Of a stretch of 10,666 bases of DNA, positions 1 to 6,451 are shown piece by piece. The notes under the pieces are model-generated. The model made no database searches, was not told the origin of the DNA, and saw nothing but the letters and a program-made list of their open reading frames with translations. Each line of letters begins with the position of its first letter. Position 1 is the stretch's first letter. The stretch is from contig JAURNJ010000351.1 of the NCBI GenBank assembly GCA_030830245.1, positions 1 to 10,666 of the forward strand. The letters are read 5' to 3'. This DNA comes from Novosphingobium sp. Lineage in GTDB: Bacteria > Pseudomonadota > Alphaproteobacteria > Sphingomonadales > Sphingomonadaceae. The position numbers were made by a program, and so were the translations under genes.

Positions 1-1086
1 CGGCTCGCCAACCGCGCGCAGGGCGGTCGCGAATTCCTCGAGCGAATGGTAGCTCGGCACATATTGCGCCTCGAAATGAATCTCGGCGACCCGGCGGTAG
101 TTGCCGGTGGTCAGGCCATAGAGGATCTCGGCGAGCCACTGCCGCGCCTTGCGGTTGATCCGGCCCATGATGCCGAAATCGATCGCGGCGATCGTACCGT
201 CGGCTTTCACGAACAGGTTGCCCTGATGCATGTCGGCGTGAAAGAAACCGGCGCTGATCGCCTGGGTGAGGAAGGCAAGAACCAGCCGCTGCGCAAGGTC
301 GGGCATGTCGATCCCTGCCGCACGCAGCCTGTCCATGTCGCTGATCTTGATCCCGTCGATCCAGGCAATGGTCATGACCTGGCCGTTGGTGCGGTCCCAG
401 TCGATCGCGGGCACCTCGTAGCCATCGAAGCCCTGCATCGCCTCGGTCAGTTCGGAGGCGGAAGCCCCCTCGCGGCGCAGGTCCAGCTCGCGCCAGGTCC
501 AGCGCTTGAGGTTGTCGATGACCGCGCGGGGCCGAAGCCTTGCTGCCTCGCCGCCCAGCGCCTCTAAATGAGCTGCGGCCCATTCATAGGTTTCAAGGTC
601 ACGGGCGAAGCGTTCGCGAATGCCGGGGCGCAATACCTTTACTGCGACCTCGCGGCCTTCGATGGTAGTCGCGCGATAGACCTGCGCGATCGAGGCAGAA
701 CCGACAGGCTCGGGATCGAAGGACGCAAAGAGCATTTCCAGCGGCGCATCGAAACTGCCTTCGATCATGTCCTTTATCGCGGCAAAGCCTTGTGGCGGCA
801 GGCTGTCCTGCAAGGTCAGCAGGTTGCGAGCAGCTTCCTCACCAACCAGATCGGGCCGTGTCGCCAGCGTCTGGCCAAGCTTGATCGCTGCCGGACCGAT
901 TGCCTGGAATGCACCTGCATAGTCGGGAGTGCTCGGCTGGATGGTGCCGAAGCGAGCGAGCCGGCACAACCGCCGCACCGGCGCGGGCGTGTTCCTGCCA
1001 TCCTCGATGATCCGCAATGCGCCGTGGCGGGCGAGAATGCGGCCCCATTTGAGCAGGCGGAAGATGTGTGTGGCGGAAGTCGTCAC
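1..1086 (-). CDS. ubiB: UbiB, ubiquinone biosynthesis protein kinase-like (partial, C-terminus off window)
   Basis: An open frame runs from a GTG (bases 1086-1084) to the window edge, giving 362 codons. The family is usually about 510-520 residues, so the C-terminal part, including the usual membrane helices, lies outside. Visible marks of the UbiB/ABC1/ADCK atypical kinase-like family are the KxGQ motif (IKLGQ, residues 68-72), the Ala/Ser-rich loop GSASIAQVYRA (129-139), the lysine of VAVKVLRPG (K150), the catalytic-loop-like FHADMHQGN (282-290) and DFG (303-305). UbiB proteins are ATPases needed for ubiquinone synthesis and probably help move or present lipid intermediates at the membrane. 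The gene follows ubiE by 9 bases on the same strand, so co-transcription is likely. GTG is chosen because it is the first start after the ubiE stop and gives the expected N-terminus. Identification is firm; the start is slightly less so. Confidence 0.95.
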   Translation of the reverse strand, partial: MTTSATHIFRLLKWGRILARHGALRIIEDGRNTPAPVRRLCRLARFGTIQPSTPDYAGAFQAIGPAAIKLGQTLATRPDLVGEEAARNLLTLQDSLPPQGFAAIKDMIEGSFDAPLEMLFASFDPEPVGSASIAQVYRATTIEGREVAVKVLRPGIRERFARDLETYEWAAAHLEALGGEAARLRPRAVIDNLKRWTWRELDLRREGASASELTEAMQGFDGYEVPAIDWDRTNGQVMTIAWIDGIKISDMDRLRAAGIDMPDLAQRLVLAFLTQAISAGFFHADMHQGNLFVKADGTIAAIDFGIMGRINRKARQWLAEILYGLTTGNYRRVAEIHFEAQYVPSYHSLEEFATALRAVGEP

Positions 1087-1095
1087 GACAGGAAA

Positions 1096-1827
1096 CTAGA
1101 CCTTCCATCCCGAATGGATGGCAACCAGCCCGCCCATGATCGGCTCCACCCTCGTCTGTGCGAAGCCCGCAGCGCGGATCATTGCTTCGAACTCCGGCAT
1201 GGACGGAAAGCGGCGGATCGATTCGATCAGGTAGCGATAGCTATCCTCGTCGCCGGCAATCACCTTGCCGATCCGCGGCACAAGCTTGTGCGAATAGGCG
1301 TCGTATGCCTCCCTGAAACCCGGCCACTCGGTGGTCGAGAACTCCAGGCAGAAGAAGCGCCCGCCAAATTTGAGCACCCGGTGCGCCTCGGTCAGCGCCT
1401 TGTCGATACGGGTGACGTTCCTGATGCCGAAGGCGATGGTGTAGGCATCGAACGTGCGCGAGGGGAATGCCAGTTCCTCGGCGTTCTGGCATGACCACAC
1501 CAGCCCGTCGATCCCGCGCTGCATCGCACGCTCTATGCCTACGTCGAGCATGTCCTGATTGATGTCGGCGACCGTGACCTCGGCCCCTGCGGCGGCCAGC
1601 CGGAAGGCAATATCGCCAGTGCCGCCGGCCATGTCGAGGATGGCCTCGCCCTGCTGCGGTTTTACCCGCCGCACGAAGCGGTCCTTCCACAGGCGATGCA
1701 TCCCGCCGGACATGGCATCGTTCATCACGTCGTACTTGCGGGCGACGCTGGAAAACACCGCGCCGACCCGCTCGGTCTTTTCCTCGGGGGCTACCTGTTC
1801 GTAGCCGAAAGACACGCTCTCGCTCAT
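1096..1827 (-). CDS. ubiE: UbiE, ubiquinone/menaquinone C-methyltransferase
   Basis: This 243-residue protein is a SAM-dependent class I methyltransferase. It C-methylates 2-polyprenyl-6-methoxy-1,4-benzoquinol in ubiquinone synthesis and, in organisms that make it, demethylmenaquinol. Family marks are the N-terminal VFSSVARKYDVMNDAMSGGMHRLWKD region (from about residue 24), SAM motif I DMAGGTGD (65-72), the acidic end of beta-2 (VADIN, 86-90), and the conserved FGIRNV segment followed by EAHRVLKFGGRF. Length is normal for the family. It is the first gene of a minus-strand pair with ubiB. Its start lies 55 bases from the divergent mutM start, so the two promoters must sit in that short gap. 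The ATG is preceded only by a weak AAGG about nine bases upstream. Confidence 0.96.
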   Translation of the reverse strand: MSESVSFGYEQVAPEEKTERVGAVFSSVARKYDVMNDAMSGGMHRLWKDRFVRRVKPQQGEAILDMAGGTGDIAFRLAAAGAEVTVADINQDMLDVGIERAMQRGIDGLVWSCQNAEELAFPSRTFDAYTIAFGIRNVTRIDKALTEAHRVLKFGGRFFCLEFSTTEWPGFREAYDAYSHKLVPRIGKVIAGDEDSYRYLIESIRRFPSMPEFEAMIRAAGFAQTRVEPIMGGLVAIHSGWKV

Positions 1828-1882
1828 GCGGGCGGCCTTACGCGGGTTTTAGCAGCAGGCAAAGCTTGTTAGAGGGGCAACA
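1828..1882. promoter_or_regulatory. Divergent ubiE/mutM intergenic region
   Basis: These 55 bases separate two divergently transcribed genes and must hold or overlap both promoters. The mutM Shine-Dalgarno sequence, AGAGGGG at 1871-1877, lies five bases before its ATG. I could not pick a convincing -35/-10 pair in either direction, so only the regional role is claimed. Confidence 0.45.
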
Positions 1883-2695
1883 ATGCCCGAACTTCCCGAA
1901 GTCGAAACCACCGTTCGCGGACTTGCCCGTGTACTCGAAGGCGAACGGATCGCGCGGGTGGCACTGAACCGGCCGGACCTGCGCCGTCCCTTCCCGCCCG
2001 ATCTGGTCCAGGCCCTGACAGGCGCGCGCGTGACCGGGCTTGGCAGGCGGGCGAAATACGGCCTCGTCCATACGGACCGCGGCGCGACAATGGTGTTTCA
2101 CCTCGGCATGTCGGGACGCTGGCGGATCGAGCCGCAGGAAATCGAGAAGCACGATCACCTCATCATCGAGACCGGCTCGGGCTTGCGCCTCGCACTCAAT
2201 GACGCGCGGCGGTTCGGTTCGGTCGATCTGGTAGAGACGGAACGGCTCGAATCGTTCGGCCCGTTTGCGGGCATGGGGCCAGAGCCCTTGGATGATGATT
2301 TCACGGCAAGGCACCTGAAGGCCTCGCTTGCGGGAAGGATCGCCGCGATCAAGCCGATGCTGCTCGACCAGCGAATCGTCGCCGGGCTTGGCAATATCTA
2401 CGTCTGCGAGGCGCTGCATCGCGCCGGCATAAGGCCGGACAAGGAAGCTGGGCGCGTTTCGAATCCCGCGCTCGAACGACTGGTGCCTGCCATCAAGGAG
2501 GTGCTTGCCGAATCGATCGAGGCGGGCGGCTCGACGATCCGCGACTATGCGCAGCCATCCGGGGAACTTGGCTATTTCGCGGCATCATGGGCCGTCTATG
2601 GCCATGAAAACGACGCCTGTGCTTGTGGCGGAACGGTCGCTCGCATGGTTCAGGGGGGGCGCAGCACCTTCTGGTGCCGGGGCTGCCAGAAATAG
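1883..2695 (+). CDS. mutM: Formamidopyrimidine-DNA glycosylase (Fpg/MutM)
   Basis: A bifunctional DNA glycosylase/AP lyase that removes 8-oxoguanine and formamidopyrimidines from DNA. The N-terminus MPELPEVETTVRGL is diagnostic: after Met removal, Pro is the Schiff-base nucleophile and the following Glu is catalytic. K58 (in GRRAKYG) matches the conserved catalytic lysine. The helix-two-turn-helix is LDQRIVAGLGNIYVCEAL (161-178). The C-terminal zinc finger ends GRSTFWCRGCQK. Its ligands are C246, C248, C265 and C268, so the first pair is C-x-C rather than the usual C-x-x-C. A run of seven G (2653-2659) lies between the two Cys pairs. Length (270) is typical. The start is set by the invariant MPELPE terminus and the AGAGGGG Shine-Dalgarno. 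Confidence 0.97.
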   Translation: MPELPEVETTVRGLARVLEGERIARVALNRPDLRRPFPPDLVQALTGARVTGLGRRAKYGLVHTDRGATMVFHLGMSGRWRIEPQEIEKHDHLIIETGSGLRLALNDARRFGSVDLVETERLESFGPFAGMGPEPLDDDFTARHLKASLAGRIAAIKPMLLDQRIVAGLGNIYVCEALHRAGIRPDKEAGRVSNPALERLVPAIKEVLAESIEAGGSTIRDYAQPSGELGYFAASWAVYGHENDACACGGTVARMVQGGRSTFWCRGCQK

Positions 2696-2723
2696 CAGCG
2701 ACGCCCCGTTTTGCGCCACTTGC

Positions 2724-2751
2724 TTGACGACTCGCGCGTCCGCCGTTAAGG
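2724..2751 (+). promoter_or_regulatory. Candidate rpsT promoter with an embedded GANTC site
   Basis: In the 108-base mutM-rpsT gap, TTGACG (2724-2729, preceded by C as in the alphaproteobacterial CTTGAC -35) is followed after 16 bases by a weak -10-like TTAAGG (2746-2751). A GACTC site (2729-2733) overlaps the -35 end and a GAATC (2785-2789) lies in the leader. The -35 is a good match and the -10 is poor, so this is tentative. Confidence 0.45.
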
Positions 2752-2803
2752 GCCGCGCTTTCCGGCGGCCTCGCCCGCCTTTCAGAATCAGACCGGGACA
2801 ATC

Positions 2804-3064
2804 ATGGCCAACACGCCGCAAGCAAAGAAGCGCATCCGCCGCAACCTCAGCCGCACTGCCGTCAACACCAACCGGCTCAGTCGCATCCGTACCTTCATCA
2901 AGAAGGTCGAAGCAGCGATCGAAGGTGGCGACAAGGCTGCTGCTGCTACGGCGCTGAAGGCCGCCCAACCGGAAATGGCGCGCGGTGTCGCCAAGGGCGT
3001 GCTGCACAAGAACACGGTTTCCAGGAAGCTGTCGCGGCTCACCAAGCGAGTGGCCGCGCTCTGA
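2804..3064 (+). CDS. rpsT: 30S ribosomal protein S20
   Basis: An 86-residue, very basic protein beginning [14 protein letters not shown] and containing [14 protein letters not shown], the typical S20 pattern of lysine/arginine-rich helices. It ends [12 protein letters not shown]20 binds 16S rRNA early in assembly of the small subunit, and its length is exactly as expected. The ATG is preceded by GGGA seven bases upstream. The gene lies alone between mutM and a strong hairpin, so it is probably monocistronic. The rpsT-dnaA adjacency is also known from other alphaproteobacteria such as Caulobacter. Confidence 0.97.
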   Translation: MANTPQAKKRIRRNLSRTAVNTNRLSRIRTFIKKVEAAIEGGDKAAAATALKAAQPEMARGVAKGVLHKNTVSRKLSRLTKRVAAL

Positions 3065-3097
3065 TTCGGATGCGCGATTCGGCCTCATGCCGGGCAC

Positions 3098-3142
3098 AAA
3101 AAAAGAACGGGGGCGAGGTCAAAAACCTGCGCCCCCGTTCTT
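3098..3142. terminator. Strong hairpin after rpsT; U-tract better placed for the minus strand
   Basis: A perfect 13-base inverted repeat, AAGAACGGGGGCG (3103-3115) and CGCCCCCGTTCTT (3130-3142), is extended inward by AGGT/ACCT (3116-3119, 3125-3128) with one bulged G and a CAAAA loop. It starts 38 bases after the rpsT stop and surely ends that transcript. On the plus strand only TTCTT follows the stem. On the minus strand the stem runs directly into a T7 tract (the A run at 3098-3104), so it also looks like an intrinsic terminator for minus-strand transcripts. Confidence 0.8.
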
Positions 3143-3508
3143 GCATCTGCCGCGTCGCAAAACTGTAACAGAAAAAGTCAACGAATCCGGCGATTCGTCA
3201 TGACGCAGCGCAAAAAGAATTGATTTTATTAGAAAAAAAAAATTCGCTAGGTTTTCCGCCGGGTCAAGTCCCCCTGTGACACTTTTTTGAAAAAAGCCGG
3301 TTTGCCCTCGCCCGACACTTCGTTAACATAACGTTCGTGGTCGACGCGGAGTCGGCCGGGGTCCGAATTCAGAAGAAGTGATTCGACGCTCGAACATGAC
3401 TAGTCGTCCTGTCGGCGAAGCTATTCTTTTGTCTGAAAAAGGAAGCCCGTTTCCGCACGGCCCAGGGGCAATACAATCTGGTTTCGCATTCAACACCGGG
3501 AGACAGGT
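3143..3508 (+). promoter_or_regulatory. dnaA upstream regulatory region and leader (366 bases, no confident gene)
   Basis: This stretch is AT-rich in its middle: TTTTATTAGA and an A10 run (3233-3242), then a TTTTTT-G-AAAAAA palindrome (3283-3295). GANTC sites lie at 3183-3187, 3192-3196, 3349-3353 and 3380-3384, with two more just before it at 3063-3067 and 3076-3080. The 3183/3192 pair forms an inverted repeat around CGGC. A possible promoter is TTGCCC (3302-3307), 16 bases, TAACAT (3324-3329), which would leave a leader of roughly 170 bases. A TTAA-N7-TTCG element (3323-3337) overlaps that -10 and resembles a degenerate CtrA site. I see no clear TTATCCACA-type DnaA box, so I do not call this oriC. 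Confidence 0.55.
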
Positions 3509-3512
3509 GTGA
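3396..3512 (+). other. Upstream ORF of 38 codons overlapping the dnaA start (doubtful)
   Basis: An ATG at 3396 opens a 38-codon frame beginning MTSRPVGEAILLSEKG. Its stop TGA (3510-3512) overlaps the dnaA GTG start (3509-3511) as GTGTGA. It has no good Shine-Dalgarno sequence, and roughly half of its third codon positions are A or T, unlike the strongly GC-biased genes around it. It may be a chance frame. The overlapping geometry would allow translational coupling to dnaA, so it is recorded rather than discarded. Confidence 0.2.
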
Positions 3513-5014
3513 CTGGTTCGTCATCAAAGCACACAGGTCGCGAAGGCACGTCCAGCCAGAATGTCGGACCGGTCGGGGGGAAGATGGAAGAAGATCACGA
3601 GGCGCTGAATCTCGCTGCCGATTGGGCCGACATCAGCCTGGGCCTGCGCAAGGATCTGGGACAACAACTTCACAGCCAGTGGATCAAGCCGATTCAGGTC
3701 GGCACGATCTGCACCGAATCCAGCACTCTCAAGCTTTACCTGCCAAACGAATTTACCGCCAACTGGGTGCGAGAGCGTTTTGCCGACAGGCTTTCGCTTG
3801 CCTGGAAGATTGCGCGCCCCGACCTTTCCGCCGTGCAGATCGAGGTTTTGCCCGGTCGCCGTGCGCTGCCCGAGCTGCGTCTTGGTCAAGGTGGCAATCC
3901 AGGGCTTCCGGCAAACGATGCAAGCCAGTTTCCCGGCGAGACGAACACCGTGCCGCTTGGTTCGGGTGAATTCGGCACGTTCGGACAGGCGACGGTCACG
4001 CTCGATCCGTCGCTGACCTTTACCACCTTCGTCACTGGTACGGCCAACACGCTCGCCTTCAACGCCGCGCAGCGCGTCGCCGCGACAGAACCGCCGCAGT
4101 TCTCCCCACTCTATCTCAAGGCCGCGACCGGCCAGGGCAAGACCCACCTGTTGCACGCGATTGGGCACGCCTATCTGGCGAGCCACCCGCGCGGACGCAT
4201 CTTCTACTGCTCGGCCGAGCGCTTCATGGTCGAATTCGTCCAGGCGCTGCGCCAGAACCAGATGATCGAATTCAAGGCGCGGCTGCGCGGCTTCGACCTG
4301 CTCATGGTCGACGACATCCAGTTCATCATTGGCAAGGCGAGCGCGCAGGAAGAATTGCTCTACACGATCGACGCGCTGCTGTCCGAAGGCAAGCGGCTGG
4401 TCTTCGCTGCCGACCGCGCACCGCAGGCGCTCGACGGAGTGGATCAGCGTCTGCTCTCCCGGCTGTCGATGGGTCTCGTCGCCGACATACAGCCCGCCGA
4501 TATAGAGCTACGCCGCGCAATCCTTGAAAACCGGCTGCAGCGCTTCACCCCGGCTGACGTACCTGCCGACGTGATCGAGTTCCTCGCCCGCACCATCAAC
4601 CGCAACGTCCGTGAGCTGGTCGGCGGCCTCAACAAGGTGATCGCTTTCGCGCAGCTTACCGGGCAGGCGATATCGCTGCAGCTCGCCGAAGAGCAGCTGA
4701 CCGACATCCTCTCGGCCAACCGCAAGCGCATCACCATCGACGAAATCCAGCGCACCGTATGCCAGTTCTACTCGGTCGACCGCACGGAGATGAGCTCCAA
4801 GCGCCGCGCCCGCGCGGTGGTGCGGCCCCGGCAAGTGGCGATGTATCTATCAAAGGTGCTCACCCCGCGCTCTTACCCCGAGATCGGGCGCAAGTTCGGC
4901 GGGCGCGACCATTCGACCGTGATCCACGCGGTGCGGCTGATCGAGGAACTGCGCACCCGCGATGCCGACATGGACGGCGACGTGCGCAGCCTGTTGCGGC
5001 AGCTGGAGAGCTGA
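3509..5014 (+). CDS. dnaA: Chromosomal replication initiator protein DnaA
   Basis: A 501-residue AAA+ ATPase that binds origin DNA, melts it and loads the replicative helicase. In order: domain I, roughly 35-115 (DLGQQLHSQWIKPIQ); a linker to about 165; the AAA+ core with Walker A ATGQGKTHLL (206-215, K211), Walker B LLMVDDIQF (264-272) and arginine-finger segment LLSRLSMGL (R318); and the C-terminal DNA-binding domain with signature FGGRDHSTVIHAV (463-475). The first glycine of the canonical GxxxxGKT P-loop is Ala205. GTG at 3509 is chosen because GGGAG (3498-3502) lies six bases upstream. An ATG at 3584 behind a G6 run would give a protein 25 residues shorter, and the extra residues look unstructured. 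No dnaN follows; an amidase gene begins 13 bases after the stop. Confidence 0.96.
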   Translation: MTGSSSKHTGREGTSSQNVGPVGGKMEEDHEALNLAADWADISLGLRKDLGQQLHSQWIKPIQVGTICTESSTLKLYLPNEFTANWVRERFADRLSLAWKIARPDLSAVQIEVLPGRRALPELRLGQGGNPGLPANDASQFPGETNTVPLGSGEFGTFGQATVTLDPSLTFTTFVTGTANTLAFNAAQRVAATEPPQFSPLYLKAATGQGKTHLLHAIGHAYLASHPRGRIFYCSAERFMVEFVQALRQNQMIEFKARLRGFDLLMVDDIQFIIGKASAQEELLYTIDALLSEGKRLVFAADRAPQALDGVDQRLLSRLSMGLVADIQPADIELRRAILENRLQRFTPADVPADVIEFLARTINRNVRELVGGLNKVIAFAQLTGQAISLQLAEEQLTDILSANRKRITIDEIQRTVCQFYSVDRTEMSSKRRARAVVRPRQVAMYLSKVLTPRSYPEIGRKFGGRDHSTVIHAVRLIEELRTRDADMDGDVRSLLRQLES

Positions 5015-5027
5015 TTGGTCCGAAGCG

Positions 5028-6425
5028 ATGGAGCTTCATTACCATGGCCTGCTTGAAATCTCGGAGCTGATCCGCCGCCGCGAGGTGGCGTCGCTGGAAG
5101 TGACACAGGCGTTGCTCGCGCGGATCGAACGACACGAACCGCGCCTCAATTCCATTCTCCTGCTGCTCGCCGAGCAGGCGCTTGATCAAGCGCGGCATGC
5201 CGATGCCGAGATCGCGGCGGGGCAATGGCGCGGACCTCTCCATGGAGTGCCAATCGGCCTGAAGGACCTGCACTGGACCAAGGGGCTACCGACCACCGCA
5301 GGGATGGAGATCCTAAGGGACTTCCGCCCGGCAGAGGACGCAACGGTCGTCACGCGGCTCAAGCAGGCAGGCGCGGTCATCCTCGCCAAGCTGCACATGA
5401 CCGAAGCTGCCGTGCTCGATCACCACCCCTCCCTGCCGCGCCCGAGCAACCCATGGAATGCCGACTACTGGACTGGCGTCTCCTCCAGCGGTTCAGGCGT
5501 TGCGACGGCTGCGGGCTTCTGTTTTGGTGCGACCGGAACCGACACCGGGGGCTCGATCCGCATGCCGAGCGCCGCCAACAACCTTACCGGGATCAAACCA
5601 ACCTGGGGGCGCGTCAGCCGCCACGGACTGATCCACCTTGCCGAGAGCCTCGATCACATCGGCCCGATTGCCCGCAGCGCCGCCGATGCCGCCGCCATGC
5701 TCCAGGCCATGGCCGGGCCGGACCCGCGCGACCCTAGCGCGCTCGATGCCCCGGTGCCCGATTATCTCGCCGAATGCGGCAAGAATATTTCCGGACTGAC
5801 CATCGGCATTGACTGGGCCTATGCGACAGGCGGCCTCGATCCCGAGATAGGCGAGTCCCTGCGCCGTGCCGTCGCCTCTTTCGCGGACCTTGGCGCGCGG
5901 GTGAAGGAAATCAGCCTGCCTTGGGACGAGGAAGACATCGCCGCGACCAATGGCCTGTTCGGGGCAGAGGCGCTCGCCGCCCATCTTGGCATGTTTCCCG
6001 AGCAGGCGGAGCGGTATGGGCCGCGCAACCGGGCCATGTTCCAAAGCCACCTGAGGCTCGATCCCGCGCGTGTCGCAGCCGGTTATCAGGGGCGCGATCG
6101 CTTGAAGGGCAAGATGCAGTCCGCCTTCGGCGACGTGGACCTGATCCTGCTGCCAGGTCTTGGCAGGCTTCTGCCGCGCTGGGACGAGATCGAGGCCATG
6201 TTCGACAATCTTGACGCGACGCGCGAGATCCTGCTGCGCTTCAATTCTCCCTTCAACCTGACCGGCCTTCCCACGATCAGCCTTCCCGCCGGTTTCAACA
6301 CGCAGGGCCTGCCGATTGGCATTCAACTCGTCGGCCCGATCTTGGCCGAACCCTTGCTGATTAGGGCCGGAGACGCTTTCCAGCGTGCGACCGACTTTCA
6401 CACGCGCCACCCGGCGCTGGACTGA
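5028..6425 (+). CDS. Amidase-signature family hydrolase, substrate unknown
   Basis: A 465-residue amidase-signature enzyme (the GatA/FAAH/malonamidase fold), which hydrolyses amide bonds with a Ser-cisSer-Lys triad. From the ATG at 5028 the inferred triad is K79 (in GVPIGLKDL), S152 (start of SSSGSG) and S176 (in DTGGSIR). The 24-residue gap between the two serines matches the family. The usual GGSSGGS loop reads GVSSSGSG here, a mild deviation. GIKPTWGRVSRHG follows as expected. It is not GatA by context: no gatC or gatB is nearby. The frame is open from an ATG at 4962 inside dnaA, but 5028 is preferred because family homology begins there (LLEISELIRRREVASLEVTQ). No good Shine-Dalgarno is seen, so translation may be coupled to dnaA. 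The substrate cannot be told from sequence. Confidence 0.88.
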   Translation: MELHYHGLLEISELIRRREVASLEVTQALLARIERHEPRLNSILLLLAEQALDQARHADAEIAAGQWRGPLHGVPIGLKDLHWTKGLPTTAGMEILRDFRPAEDATVVTRLKQAGAVILAKLHMTEAAVLDHHPSLPRPSNPWNADYWTGVSSSGSGVATAAGFCFGATGTDTGGSIRMPSAANNLTGIKPTWGRVSRHGLIHLAESLDHIGPIARSAADAAAMLQAMAGPDPRDPSALDAPVPDYLAECGKNISGLTIGIDWAYATGGLDPEIGESLRRAVASFADLGARVKEISLPWDEEDIAATNGLFGAEALAAHLGMFPEQAERYGPRNRAMFQSHLRLDPARVAAGYQGRDRLKGKMQSAFGDVDLILLPGLGRLLPRWDEIEAMFDNLDATREILLRFNSPFNLTGLPTISLPAGFNTQGLPIGIQLVGPILAEPLLIRAGDAFQRATDFHTRHPALD

Positions 6426-6451
6426 CGGCCTCACAAAGGTATGGGAAAGCC

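Noticed and set aside
46..1494. Long plus-strand open frames opposite ubiB and ubiE (173 and 308 codons)
   Set aside because: They are antisense to two clearly identified genes and show no recognisable domain. GC-rich codon bias keeps opposite frames open.
3143..3508. Calling this region oriC
   Set aside because: It is AT-rich and next to dnaA, but I see no clear DnaA boxes, and in alphaproteobacteria the origin is often away from dnaA (near hemE).
4962..5027. Starting the amidase at the ATG inside dnaA
   Set aside because: The extra 22 residues are the dnaA C-terminal coding region read in another frame, and family similarity starts at the ATG at 5028.
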